In this document: piece after piece, positions 53,169-61,559 of the stretch
Layout of the letters: every line of letters starts with the position of its first letter
Numbering within the stretch: position 1 is the first letter of the stretch
Source: Paenibacillus lentus
Lineage (GTDB): Bacteria; Bacillota; Bacilli; Paenibacillales; Paenibacillaceae
DNA: 64,000 nt
Assembly (NCBI RefSeq): GCF_003931855.1
Contig: NZ_CP034248.1
Location: 124,001-188,000, forward strand
Reading direction: 5' to 3'
Notes under the pieces: model-generated
Told to the model about the DNA's origin: nothing
The model's input: the letters and a program-made list of their open reading frames with translations, nothing else
Database searches by the model: none
Made by a program: the position numbers and the translations under genes

Positions 53169-53491
53169 TTACCATACATCATCATTTCTCTAGCAATCGC
53201 CCGAGCAAAGGACTTGTCTTGGAAGTGAACAGTAAGCTGTTCCTCCAAGTCGCTTTGCTGCTTTACTCTGGTGTATCCCTAGGCAAATTGCCTCATATCG
53301 CGTTGAAAGACAAGCTCAGCAAATGCATATGGTTCAATTTCCTTTAACCATCTTAGACGGGAACGCGCCGCTGTGTGCATTTCCATTGAGTTTTCAATTT
53401 CATAGCAATGATAGCGGTAGATTATCCCGTCTGAATCAACAACTGTTAATATGTCGCTATTGTCATCATAATGACATGCTCGAAGCTGAAT
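53165..53491 (-). pseudogene. Small gene with internal amber codon
   Basis: One frame of 109 codons is coherent on both sides of a TAG at 53279-53281: before it VVDSDGIIYRYHCYEIE and RLRWLKEIEPYAFAELV, after it GYTRVKQQSDLEEQLTVHF and AIAREMMMYGN. The beginning overlaps the end of the DUF6809-like gene and has only an ATT at the natural start. It is probably an inactivated helix-rich small phage or mobile-element protein. Confidence 0.5.
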
Positions 53492-53780
53492 TAGGAACTA
53501 GTTCCTCTCTGTTGCTCATTACCTCGATGAGCAAGTTCGCTCCAAGCTTGAATCCATGGAGAAAGGCAGCTTCTACATGCATACTATCTACACTGTCGCA
53601 CAGGTCAAAATATTCCTCTAGCTCACGAAATACTTCCTCACCTAATCGCTCACGCCATTGCTCCGTCTGTGCAGCCACCTGATGGCTTACAGTACGGTAT
53701 TCCGGCTGAGACGGAACAATCACCTCATCGGGGTGAATTTGACCACGGTACATGGCTTCCAAAATGGTTTTCATGTTCAT
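53466..53780 (-). CDS. DUF6809-like small protein
   Basis: 104 residues (MNMKTILEAMYRGQIHPDEV...), helical, with EYRTVSHQVAAQTEQWRERL and a C-terminal FLHGFKLGANLLIEVM. It matches the DUF6809 pattern of small proteins found in prophage-like and mobile regions of Bacillota. GGGAGGATG precedes the start. It is downstream of the ribbon-helix-helix gene on the same strand. Confidence 0.7.
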   Translation of the reverse strand: MNMKTILEAMYRGQIHPDEVIVPSQPEYRTVSHQVAAQTEQWRERLGEEVFRELEEYFDLCDSVDSMHVEAAFLHGFKLGANLLIEVMSNREELVPNSASSMSL

Positions 53781-53913
53781 CCTCCCATTAATTCATCGCA
53801 TCGCTTGAATGAGATTCCTGCACATGGTAGGATATTTATGCAGTCTGCTTATTTAAGCGGTTGCGGGATAGGAAGTAGCGGTGTTCTTCTCGGGATGCTC
53901 GCTGCTTCCTTCT

Positions 53914-54093
53914 TTATTTTTGGAGCTCGTCATACACCTTTTCAATCCCTTTGCGGACAATTGCAGATCGTGACGTATTCAACTTTTCGGCAGAAGCATC
54001 AAGCTTGCTCATAGTTTCCTGATCGACACGTATCTCAATCGTTTTGTTTTTGGGTTTGTCAGATGGAGGACGCCCCATCTTTTTGGAGGACAT
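53914..54093 (-). CDS. Ribbon-helix-helix DNA-binding protein
   Basis: 59 residues: MSSKKMGRPPSDKPKNKTIE, then the ribbon-helix-helix IEIRVDQETMSKLDASAEKL and SAIVRKGIEKVYDELQK. GAGGTGAAGCG precedes the ATG at 54093. Such proteins bind inverted repeats as dimers or tetramers and act as autorepressors or antitoxins. The 44-bp palindromic promoter directly upstream is its probable operator. No toxin partner is recognised next to it. Confidence 0.85.
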   Translation of the reverse strand: MSSKKMGRPPSDKPKNKTIEIRVDQETMSKLDASAEKLNTSRSAIVRKGIEKVYDELQK

Positions 54094-54104
54094 CGCTTCA
54101 CCTC

Positions 54105-54151
54105 ACTTTTTGTCCTGACAATAATATATTATTGTCAGGACAAAAAGTCAA
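54105..54151 (-). promoter_or_regulatory. Autoregulated promoter inside a perfect 44-bp palindrome
   Basis: 54105-54126 is the exact reverse complement of 54127-54148 with no spacer. Each arm holds TTGTC-NN-GACAA, itself a palindrome. On the minus strand -35 TTGACT (54146-54151) and -10 TATATT (54123-54128) are 17 bp apart. One operator lies between the boxes and the other covers the start site, which is ideal for repression. Confidence 0.85.
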
Positions 54152-54488
54152 CGTAATCATTCTCGTACTAACCGTTTTTTTCGGCAAGTTAAGTATTTGC
54201 TATATAGCACTGTTTTCTCGTATTGTAGCAAGCACTGAATATGGCTGGCCATATTCGTTTTTTGGGGGCCTGCCCCTAAGTCCATTGTTTAGAGTTTGTA
54301 GTTGCTGCTCGTAAAAAACTGAAAATTGGTATTCAGCAGATTAATCTCATAACTGGCAATAGAAGCAAACTTCGTAACAAAGCTAAACACATGAAAAAAA
54401 CAGTTGAAAAGTGCAACTAGTTTAATAAATTTCTTCAGTGCTTCTGCTATTCAATTATGTCAAAACTACAAAATTATTTAAATTAAAT
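54152..54488. other. Gene-free stretch with one terminator-like hairpin
   Basis: GAATATGG (54237-54244) pairs with CCATATTC (54249-54256), loop CTGG, then GTTTTTT on the plus strand. No gene lies upstream of it on that strand, so it may be a relic. Otherwise the stretch is A+T-rich without ORFs. Confidence 0.6.
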
Positions 54489-56285
54489 TCACTCTATCCA
54501 ATAGCATCTTACAAACTCCTCCACTTTTGGTTCCTCCCACTCGGAAATGGCTTGATTCAATTCTGTCCAAGAAGCCCTTTCATAACGTGGAAGCAAGGTA
54601 TTATTAGAATGATCCAAAGGGGTACTTAACGCCAAGCCAAAGGCTGACTTAATAATGTCGATTAGTCCGAGAGGTAACTCACCAATTGATTTAGGATTTA
54701 TGTATTCATAAGCTGAGAATGATTTTGAAGAACCTTTCTCATAATCGTGTGGCATTTCGGCTTCAAAAGTATGTTGAAATACAAATCGACCATTATTTCT
54801 TAACCCCGCTAAATATTCCAGCTTGTGATTGATAGTTAGAACAGCTTTCAGCGCAGCAGGACTTCTTCTATCTCCTTTTGCATTTACTTCAGTAATGTCA
54901 AAATCATGTATGACGGTATACTTAACTCCAAAATTATTAAGTACATTCATTACTACATACATTGTTGGTTTTCCAGAGCAATTTACTACGGTTGTTCTAT
55001 TAAATACATCTAAGTCTAAATATCCTTCTTGTGCAAGTTTCTCTCCAATAAGCCGTAGCGTCACAACTTCAGTATCGCCTTCAACTAAAATAACTTGATC
55101 AGCAAAAAATGCTTCATTCACATGTGGGTTAAATTTTAAAAGCGCTTGAAATCTTGATTTTTCATCATCTGGCAAACCGTAAATGTCTGAATCCACTTGA
55201 TGAATACAAACTATCTTGTCACTATTTAGCGATACTTTAGCTAAAGTTCTATTAGGCTTAGAAAGATCAATAAAATTGGGAGAGTGTGAAGTAGCGATAA
55301 CCTGGAAGTAATTATCATCGGCTAATGAATATAGAGTATCTTTAAAAATCCTTGCAATCTGGGGATGCAAATATAACTCAGGTTCTTCAATCGCAATAAT
55401 TAATTGCCGTCTGAACAAGGCCTGTTCTTTAGTCTCAGTAGCATATTTGCTTTTGTATTTACGAAAACCCTTCAAAATCGAAACAATAAAAGTTCTTTGG
55501 ACTCCATTACCTTGAAAATCAAGTTCCGTCTCAATTCCATTATAATTAAATAATGGATTGACAGATGTACTGACAAACTCAGCAAGAGGCTGAACGTTGA
55601 CTTTGAAATTTACCTTAGTTGACGTAACATCTGTTAAAAAACTTTGGATTTCGGACTCGAAATAATTTATTTTCTCATTATCATGCTGATTGATCTTGTC
55701 TTGTAGCGCCTTTGTTTTTGTTTCTGCTTCTGTGTACTCCTCTAATGAATGAATAACCTCTTTATAGAGTGTGGTTAATGTTTTAATATTATCTGATGTG
55801 GCTTTTATTTCATCGCTAGCATTTTTTACAGCAGGAATGTAAATTACCTCAGGGAAAATATTAACAAAATGAGACGCGTTATTGCCCCCGCCCATTTTTC
55901 CCAACCATCCTTCGTCATCTAAATCGTGAGTTGGTTCTCCAACCGTTTTCGATAACCGCTTAACATCTTCTCCAAAATTATATACTGCTCTTACAATAAA
56001 GCTTTCTGTTGCTTCATGCATTGAAGCTCTTAGCCCATGCATGGCAGCCTCCTCTTCTGAAATATCAATGAACGTTGCATGAAAAGAAATAGGATTACTG
56101 GTATCATGATTATTGTAGTACTTTATATCCAATTTCTTATCAGAGCTGCCAAATTGTTTTAATGCTTGTAGCACAGTACTTTTACAACAATTGTTTGGAC
56201 CTATAATGATTGATATATTTTCAACATTTACAGTTAACTCCTTGATACCTTTATAATTTCTTATCGTAAACTTGGATAATTTCAT
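54489..56285 (-). CDS. OLD-family ATPase/TOPRIM nuclease
   Basis: 598 residues. The N-terminal ABC-type ATPase has MKLSKFTIRNYKGIKELTVN and P-loop GPNNCCKSTVLQAL, a coiled-coil middle (EYTEAETKTKALQDKINQHD) and Walker B-type IIAIEEPELYLHPQIARIF. The C-terminal TOPRIM has VILVEGDTEVVTLRLIGEKL and VIHDFDITE. The usual Gly before the P-loop Lys is Cys. OLD nucleases act in phage defence alone or with a helicase (Gabija); no UvrD-like helicase is adjacent. It is divergent from the Shedu gene. Confidence 0.9.
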   Translation of the reverse strand: MKLSKFTIRNYKGIKELTVNVENISIIIGPNNCCKSTVLQALKQFGSSDKKLDIKYYNNHDTSNPISFHATFIDISEEEAAMHGLRASMHEATESFIVRAVYNFGEDVKRLSKTVGEPTHDLDDEGWLGKMGGGNNASHFVNIFPEVIYIPAVKNASDEIKATSDNIKTLTTLYKEVIHSLEEYTEAETKTKALQDKINQHDNEKINYFESEIQSFLTDVTSTKVNFKVNVQPLAEFVSTSVNPLFNYNGIETELDFQGNGVQRTFIVSILKGFRKYKSKYATETKEQALFRRQLIIAIEEPELYLHPQIARIFKDTLYSLADDNYFQVIATSHSPNFIDLSKPNRTLAKVSLNSDKIVCIHQVDSDIYGLPDDEKSRFQALLKFNPHVNEAFFADQVILVEGDTEVVTLRLIGEKLAQEGYLDLDVFNRTTVVNCSGKPTMYVVMNVLNNFGVKYTVIHDFDITEVNAKGDRRSPAALKAVLTINHKLEYLAGLRNNGRFVFQHTFEAEMPHDYEKGSSKSFSAYEYINPKSIGELPLGLIDIIKSAFGLALSTPLDHSNNTLLPRYERASWTELNQAISEWEEPKVEEFVRCYWIE

Positions 56286-56792
56286 TTAGAACACCCCCAG
56301 GTTTATTTGAATCCCGTAATCGTTTACATTCGACAAAAGATTCTAACAACCTCCTTCTTTTACTAATTTGACCAAATAGCTATCGAGACTATTCTACTAT
56401 CAAAATAGGATCAACTCCCCTATTTATTTTGGTTGAGAGGTTATCTGACATGCAACGGGTTGCTGAAGGCACCGGCTAAGCACAAACAAATCGAACAGAA
56501 CTTTTACCCATAGTGTGTTTAGCAACCTGGCCTCTATCATGAAACAATAAGCCGAGCAACAATTGCAAAAGAAACGGGTTGATTTAGTTGAAATATATTG
56601 AGTACCGAATTGGTTGGAATTTGCATAAACGAGTCATAGCAATGCCTATGCTTCTCATTTTCAACGATGCATGGTACTTCCTCCTACGTACGGAGAATCA
56701 CTTACTCTACAAGTTAATTTTAGAAATTGGATTTCATTACTTTAAATGGAAAACTGAAATTAATAATACTCAAATACGAGGGGAATTTGTTA
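56286..56792. other. Divergent intergenic region between the OLD and Shedu genes
   Basis: No solid gene. A 72-codon frame (56588-56806) has no good site and overlaps the Shedu start. The region should hold the promoters of both defence genes, but no clear boxes were assigned. Confidence 0.45.
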
Positions 56793-57596
56793 ATGGGGAA
56801 ATATAAAAGAAACTATATGCAGTTAACAGAAGAAGAAATAAATCAATGGAACGAAATGAAACAACGAGAAATCATAAGAAAGTTTTACGGATTGGAAGTG
56901 AGGAAAAGTTTATTTAGAGAATATCCCAAAGCAGCGCGACACTATTTAAGCCTGTTCCCTAATCATTATTTGGATATAGTGGATTTGAAGAACGAACAAG
57001 AGCTTAATGACTTAGCAGATAAATACCTAGAAATGTTGGATAGTTCGGGAACGCCTGAACGTACAGTTTTAAACTGGATAAGAGATAATAGAGCTTATTT
57101 CATTATTGGATCAATTTTGCAAAACTACAATTTTGGACATCATAACGCTTTCATTTTTCCAGAACTTAAATTAGGTACCACACTCCAAGTTGATTTCTTG
57201 ATTATCGGTAAAAATTCAGGTGGTTACGAATTTATTTTTGTTGAACTGGAAGCGCGACACGGGAAAATAACAATGGCTAACGGCGAGTTAGGTGACGTAT
57301 TCAGAAAAGGGATTCGACAGGTAAAAGACTGGGGGGATTGGCTTGAAATGTACTTTCAATCCTTCCAAGAAACTCTGCTAAAATATAAGAATCCAGAACA
57401 ACAATTACCTATAGAGTTTATGAAGCCTGATAGAACTCGATTGCATTACGTAGTTGTCGCTGGTCGTAGGTCTGATTTTAATGAGAAAACATATCGAATC
57501 AAGCGACGTACAAAAGATGAACAAAAGATTGAATTACTTCACTACGATAACCTCTATGATACAGCTAAAGCAGTAATCGGGAAATCGACATATTAA
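56793..57596 (+). CDS. Shedu-type anti-phage nuclease (SduA, DUF4263)
   Basis: 267 residues from the ATG behind GAGGGG (9-nt spacing). The longer frame from 56727 has no site. The C-terminal half is a PD-(D/E)xK fold: FIFPELKLGTTLQVDFLIIG with the Glu and Asp, FIFVELEARHGKI with the ExE part, then IRQVKDWGDWLE. WIRDNRAYFIIGSIL before it is usual for DUF4263. Shedu proteins nick DNA in response to phage. The N-terminal 100 residues would be the sensor part. Confidence 0.85.
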   Translation: MGKYKRNYMQLTEEEINQWNEMKQREIIRKFYGLEVRKSLFREYPKAARHYLSLFPNHYLDIVDLKNEQELNDLADKYLEMLDSSGTPERTVLNWIRDNRAYFIIGSILQNYNFGHHNAFIFPELKLGTTLQVDFLIIGKNSGGYEFIFVELEARHGKITMANGELGDVFRKGIRQVKDWGDWLEMYFQSFQETLLKYKNPEQQLPIEFMKPDRTRLHYVVVAGRRSDFNEKTYRIKRRTKDEQKIELLHYDNLYDTAKAVIGKSTY

Positions 57597-57759
57597 CATA
57601 AATACAACAATAATTAAGTTTAACATCGAAACTTACAGATAGAGGAACGGATGTTTTCAAGCTATTGTATGCCCCAAGGGGCATTTAAGTCGAAATGCTT
57701 CATACGACTAGAAGAAAAACCCAATTAAAAAAACTATTAACCACTGAGTAGGTGATGGA
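57597..57759. other. Intergenic Shedu/nSTAND with small hairpin
   Basis: ATGCCCC and GGGGCAT (57668-57683) form a tight hairpin followed by TTTAAG, possibly a weak terminator. Confidence 0.4.
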
Positions 57760-60099
57760 ATGTATAATTATCACAACTTAAATGATATCGAATTTGAAGA
57801 GCTATGCAAAGATGTAATGCAAAGAAGACTTTCGGCTAACTTAAGATTATTTTCAAGAGGAAGAGACGGTGGAATTGATTTAACAGATAATACTCACAGT
57901 CATAACATTGTTGTACAAGTTAAACATTACATTCGAAGCAGCTATGCCAATCTTAAAACAGCTTTGAAGAATGAAGTAGAGAAAGTTAATAACTGGCGTC
58001 CTAAGCAATACTACATTTGTTGTGGAAAGGAACTAACTGCAGCAAACATTAGAGAAATATATGAAATGTTTTCAGAATTCATGATGACAGACCACAACAT
58101 AGTAACATTAAAAGAAATCGACGAATTCCTCCAAAATACAGAGAATGCTGATATAGTACGAAAACATTACAAGCTATGGCTTTATTCATCTAATATTTTA
58201 GGTGAGATTTATAACCAAAACGTATTTATCGACTGCGAAACACTCTTAAGTGACATAAACGAAGATTGCAAATCTTTTGTACCTACACATATCTATGAAG
58301 TTTGTATGGAGCATTTAATTAATCATGGAACGCTTATGCTTACAGGCGGTCCTGGAGTCGGAAAAACACTCACTTCTAAGATGCTCGTTCTATACTTTGC
58401 TACACAAGGTTATAGAATTAGATACACCACAAATGGGGATATCACAAATATAAAGAACTCCCTATCGCATGATAAGGAACAAAAGGAAGTCGTTTTATTA
58501 GACGATTGCTTGGGCCAGCACTATTTTAAGATGAAACAAAGTCAAGAGGATGAGTTACTTAGTTTAATAAAATATACAAAGTTATTTACAAACAAAAAGC
58601 TGATTCTAAATTCTAGAATTACTATTTTCAATGAAGCGAAAGAAAGATCGTATGAATTTAATAATATTTTCGAACAAAAAAAATTGGTAAATTATATTAT
58701 AAATATGGATGAAATAACCCCTCTTGAGAAAGCGAAAATTTTATATAATCATCTGAAACTAAAAAATATACCAGAAGATTACTACTCTGCAATTATAGAA
58801 AATAAAAACTATTTAAAAATTGTTCAACATAAGAACTACACACCTCGCATTATTGAACACGTGACTTTTGAACATAATTACTCAAGGGTGTTGCCCAAAT
58901 TATTTTTTAACTTTATAATTGACAATCTCACAAATCCACATGATGTTTGGAAAAATGAATTTGAACAGCGCCTACAAAGTATCGATAGAGCTTTTTTAAC
59001 AACACTATATTCTTTAACTGATACCTATATTAGGCATGACATATTAAAAAAATGCTTTTTGAAACGACTATCAACTATGAACAATATTGATTCTACAGTT
59101 GACCAGTGGAGTCTAGTTTTAGCTCGATTGAATCAGTCCATTATTAATATCGTTGATTTAAAAGGTAAACAACTTATCGGAGTAATTAATCCTTCTGTAA
59201 ATGATTACCTGAAGCTTGTGTTTACAAATAATCTTTTAGAGCTAAATACTATTCGTGATTCCATATGTAATGCCCTTCAGTTTGAGAGATGCTACTCAAA
59301 AGAAGAACTTCCTAATATCTACTATCAGCTAATCATTGATGAAACAATTCACGAAATTGATTTTGCCGATATACATCAAAAAAATTATTTTATTACATCA
59401 CAAATCTTTGAACATCACATAAAGAATATAAATTATACACCCATAATCTTTGACTATCTATCCAATTCCTATTATTATAACTACTCACACGGAAATTGGC
59501 TGACTCATTTTGAGGTCTTATCTGCTTCGCTCAGTGATGAATTTTACCATTTCTATTCCATAGATCAATTTATTCACTCAAAAGATAGCATTTCCAATCT
59601 ATTAGACGGCGTGGATTTAGATGAATTGGTTATGACTATAAACCTTTTAAATGAATTCTTTGAAGCACAAGAAACTGGTCCTCCTTGGTTCGAACAAATC
59701 TGCAAAGAAAAATTAGATGAAAGCATATTGAATTATATTGAGGGTATTAATACTTCAGATTATTGTGGTAATTATGATATGGGTGAGTTAATTAGGGAAC
59801 ATACCAAATCATACTGGTATAAAGGAGATGTCGATGAGGATGTTGACAAGTCTTCTGTAGTATCCGATTTAGAGAAAAAGATTATTAGCGATATTGAAGA
59901 GGAAGTTCAAGAAAAACTATCTTCGCTAGAAGTGAGGTTTCAACAGTTATTGCACACACCAACAGATTTTTATATCGATACAACTGACATTGAAAATGCT
60001 GTTGACTCCTATCTACGAGATTCATATCAAGAAAGTTACCATAATAATAGTTCAGATCAATCACTTATTGCAGAAATTGAAGCTATATTTGAACGCTGA
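57760..60099 (+). CDS. REase-nSTAND3 NTPase, candidate anti-phage protein
   Basis: 779 residues. An N-terminal Mrr/REase-like domain (ELCKDVMQRRL, GRDGGIDLTD, VVQVKHYIRS: D-(Q)-x-K) is followed by an nSTAND3-type NTPase with Walker A LTGGPGVGKTLTSKMLV, Walker B VVLLDDCLG and an Arg sensor ILNSRITIF, then a long helical C-terminus that probably senses a trigger. Such STAND proteins degrade DNA on activation and abort infection. AGGTGATGGA precedes the ATG. A+T-rich, unlike the core genes. Confidence 0.85.
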   Translation: MYNYHNLNDIEFEELCKDVMQRRLSANLRLFSRGRDGGIDLTDNTHSHNIVVQVKHYIRSSYANLKTALKNEVEKVNNWRPKQYYICCGKELTAANIREIYEMFSEFMMTDHNIVTLKEIDEFLQNTENADIVRKHYKLWLYSSNILGEIYNQNVFIDCETLLSDINEDCKSFVPTHIYEVCMEHLINHGTLMLTGGPGVGKTLTSKMLVLYFATQGYRIRYTTNGDITNIKNSLSHDKEQKEVVLLDDCLGQHYFKMKQSQEDELLSLIKYTKLFTNKKLILNSRITIFNEAKERSYEFNNIFEQKKLVNYIINMDEITPLEKAKILYNHLKLKNIPEDYYSAIIENKNYLKIVQHKNYTPRIIEHVTFEHNYSRVLPKLFFNFIIDNLTNPHDVWKNEFEQRLQSIDRAFLTTLYSLTDTYIRHDILKKCFLKRLSTMNNIDSTVDQWSLVLARLNQSIINIVDLKGKQLIGVINPSVNDYLKLVFTNNLLELNTIRDSICNALQFERCYSKEELPNIYYQLIIDETIHEIDFADIHQKNYFITSQIFEHHIKNINYTPIIFDYLSNSYYYNYSHGNWLTHFEVLSASLSDEFYHFYSIDQFIHSKDSISNLLDGVDLDELVMTINLLNEFFEAQETGPPWFEQICKEKLDESILNYIEGINTSDYCGNYDMGELIREHTKSYWYKGDVDEDVDKSSVVSDLEKKIISDIEEEVQEKLSSLEVRFQQLLHTPTDFYIDTTDIENAVDSYLRDSYQESYHNNSSDQSLIAEIEAIFER

Positions 60100-60102
60100 G
60101 TG

Positions 60103-60144
60103 GAAAGGCCACCTTCGTTTTTTCACTTTCGAAGGTGGCCTTTC
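60103..60144 (+). terminator. Terminator after the nSTAND gene
   Basis: GAAAGGCCACCTTCG and CGAAGGTGGCCTTTC form a perfect 15-bp stem with a 12-nt loop. Confidence 0.8.
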
Positions 60145-60163
60145 ATGCCAATTGCTGACCTAC

Positions 60164-60360
60164 ATAAGTATACAAGTTCTGGCTTAACGGGTTAGTAATG
60201 TGCCTCTCATAGCTATCCTTTGACGAATCTTATCCCATTCGGGTCATACCAACGGAACGAAGGTATTGCAAATCCGTTAATTATCCCAATACTCTCCGAT
60301 TAGCGGAATGTTCGGTACCAAATCTTACTGAAGCTCCGGGTTGCCCCAAATACCGTAGCC
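60164..60360 (-). pseudogene. Degenerate Rhs-core remnant
   Basis: This stretch is a decayed copy of 62212-62415 in the main Rhs gene. Shared blocks include GTATACAAGTTCTGGCT, CGGGTTAGTAATGT, TAGCTATCCTTTGA and CTCCGGGTTGCCCCAAATA. Several small indels break the frame. It represents the hyperconserved C-terminal core of an older Rhs gene whose toxin tail is gone. Confidence 0.85.
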
Positions 60361-60398
60361 AACCAAAAGAATAGCCTACACGGGCTATTCTTTTGGTT
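60361..60398 (-). terminator. Terminator overlapping the DUF3885 gene end
   Basis: AACCAAAAGAATAGCC and GGCTATTCTTTTGGTT form a perfect 16-bp stem with a 6-nt loop. The 5' arm contains the last codons of the gene. Confidence 0.8.
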
Positions 60399-61026
60399 TG
60401 AATATTTTATCAATTTTATCTCTATCAAATTCTAATATCCATTCATTGTGGATCGTGTAAATCTCCTTTAATATTTTTAAATCATTTGAGATTATATCCA
60501 TACCTCTAATATCATACGGATGAATTATAACTTTCTTTGTTTCATTGATTATAAAAAAATCTCCTAATGCTGTTTGCTCCCCAGTTCCAGAAAATACAGA
60601 AATAAATTTTTTTACATCAAAATCAATATTCATTACTTTGATGCAATAACGAAAGGTTTTAACTTCATCCGTGTCATCTTGATCAGGATATCTGTAATCT
60701 TGTTTCAATAAAGATACATTATCAGTATCTTTATTAAATAGTGTATTATACAATTCTGCTATATTTTTTTCAAAAACCGATTGAGGATTTCCTTCCCAGC
60801 AATCAATAAACACTATAAAATAAACCAAATCTGATGATTTAGTAATAGCTTCCCAAATTTTAAGAAATCTATGTTCAATTTGTCTAGTTCGTAGTACTTT
60901 ATTTTCTATATCTGAGGCTAGATCAAATCTTATACCGGTTGGATAGTTATAGAAAAGCGGACTTTTTAAGTCAACATTTTCAAAAAAGGTAGTTAAAAAA
61001 TTATTTAGTTCTTCATTAGGATCCAT
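60385..61026 (-). CDS. DUF3885-like protein, candidate immunity protein
   Basis: 213 residues from the ATG at 61026 (SD AAAGGAG; longer frame at 61047 has no site). LFYNYPTGIRFDLASD, then RALxIWEAI-type RFLKIWEAITKSSDLVYFIV and a C-terminal HNEWILEFDRDKIDKIF, fit DUF3885. The family is often next to Rhs/WapA toxin tails. It follows a toxin-tail fragment by 42 bp, the position expected of the matching immunity gene (inference). Confidence 0.78.
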   Translation of the reverse strand: MDPNEELNNFLTTFFENVDLKSPLFYNYPTGIRFDLASDIENKVLRTRQIEHRFLKIWEAITKSSDLVYFIVFIDCWEGNPQSVFEKNIAELYNTLFNKDTDNVSLLKQDYRYPDQDDTDEVKTFRYCIKVMNIDFDVKKFISVFSGTGEQTALGDFFIINETKKVIIHPYDIRGMDIISNDLKILKEIYTIHNEWILEFDRDKIDKIFKPKE

Positions 61027-61068
61027 TTTTACTCCTTTCTTTATCAAAGAAAATGTTTTTATTTAATT

Positions 61069-61210
61069 TTAATCCGATTGGCCTTTATGCTTATCTGTTA
61101 TAAAATTCTCATATTTATCTGCATCCGATATCCAATGGAGTTCATTCCCCTTTTTCAAATACTTTAAGGCTAAATTACCTTGGCCCGTTAAGTCCTTAAC
61201 CCACCAATAT
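61069..61210 (-). pseudogene. Displaced Rhs/WapA toxin C-terminal fragment
   Basis: The minus strand reads YWWVKDLTGQGNLALKYLKK, then GNELHWISDADKYENFITDK and HKGQSD before TAA (61069-61071). This is a toxin-tail end without start, cut off at 61210 by the IS-end relic. It has no Rhs core in front. With the DUF3885 gene it looks like an orphan toxin/immunity cassette. Confidence 0.7.
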
Positions 61211-61264
61211 TGAACTGCACCCCCCAATATGTTAGATGGTGTCTAACATTAGGGGTGCAGTTCA
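61211..61264. mobile_element. 54-bp relic made of two facing IS3-type terminal repeats
   Basis: TGAACTGCACCCC at the left and GGGGTGCAGTTCA at the right are perfect inverted ends, with TGTTAGA/TCTAACA pairing inside and nothing between. It is probably the minimal remains of an IS3-family copy or a tiny MITE. No clear target duplication was found. Confidence 0.65.
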
Positions 61265-61313
61265 CCACTAGCTGAAGTGTGAATGGGAGAAATATTACCA
61301 TTCGTATCGAATT

Positions 61314-61351
61314 GAAAAAACTCATTTCGAAAAACGAGTTTCGAAATGAGT
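61314..61351 (-). terminator. Terminator of the Rhs-immunity operon
   Basis: On the minus strand ACTCATTTCGA pairs with TCGAAATGAGT (11 bp, 10-nt loop), followed by TTTTT. Confidence 0.85.
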
Positions 61352-61382
61352 TCAATCATTGTATTTATTAAGTTCTCACCTT

Positions 61383-61544
61383 CTATAAATATCTATAATA
61401 AAAAAAATAGACCACAATAAAAATGACATTACTAAAGAATAAAATAGAGAGTATTGTTTTCTTTTCATATCTCATGGACCAAAATTTTAAAAATGCCAGT
61501 ATGTCAACTATTATGAGCATAAGAATCAATTCTACAAATTCCAC
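61383..61544 (-). CDS. 53-residue membrane protein, candidate immunity to the Rhs toxin
   Basis: A GTG start behind GGTGGTGATT, just 15 bp after the Rhs stop, gives 53 residues: MEFVELILMLIIVDILAFLK, then RYEKKTILSILFFSNVIFIV and VYFFYYRYL. Two membrane spans are separated by a short basic loop. The gene sits exactly where the cognate immunity gene of a polymorphic toxin is expected and ends in front of a good terminator. Function is inferred from position and size. Confidence 0.6.
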   Translation of the reverse strand: MEFVELILMLIIVDILAFLKFWSMRYEKKTILSILFFSNVIFIVVYFFYYRYL

Positions 61545-61559
61545 ACAATCACCACCAAA

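Noticed and set aside
56588-56806. 72-residue frame ahead of the Shedu gene
   Set aside because: No ribosome binding site, no recognisable features and overlap with the better supported Shedu start.
54489-57596. Gabija system (GajA-GajB)
   Set aside because: The OLD-type gene is alone; the neighbour is Shedu on the other strand and no UvrD-like helicase was found.
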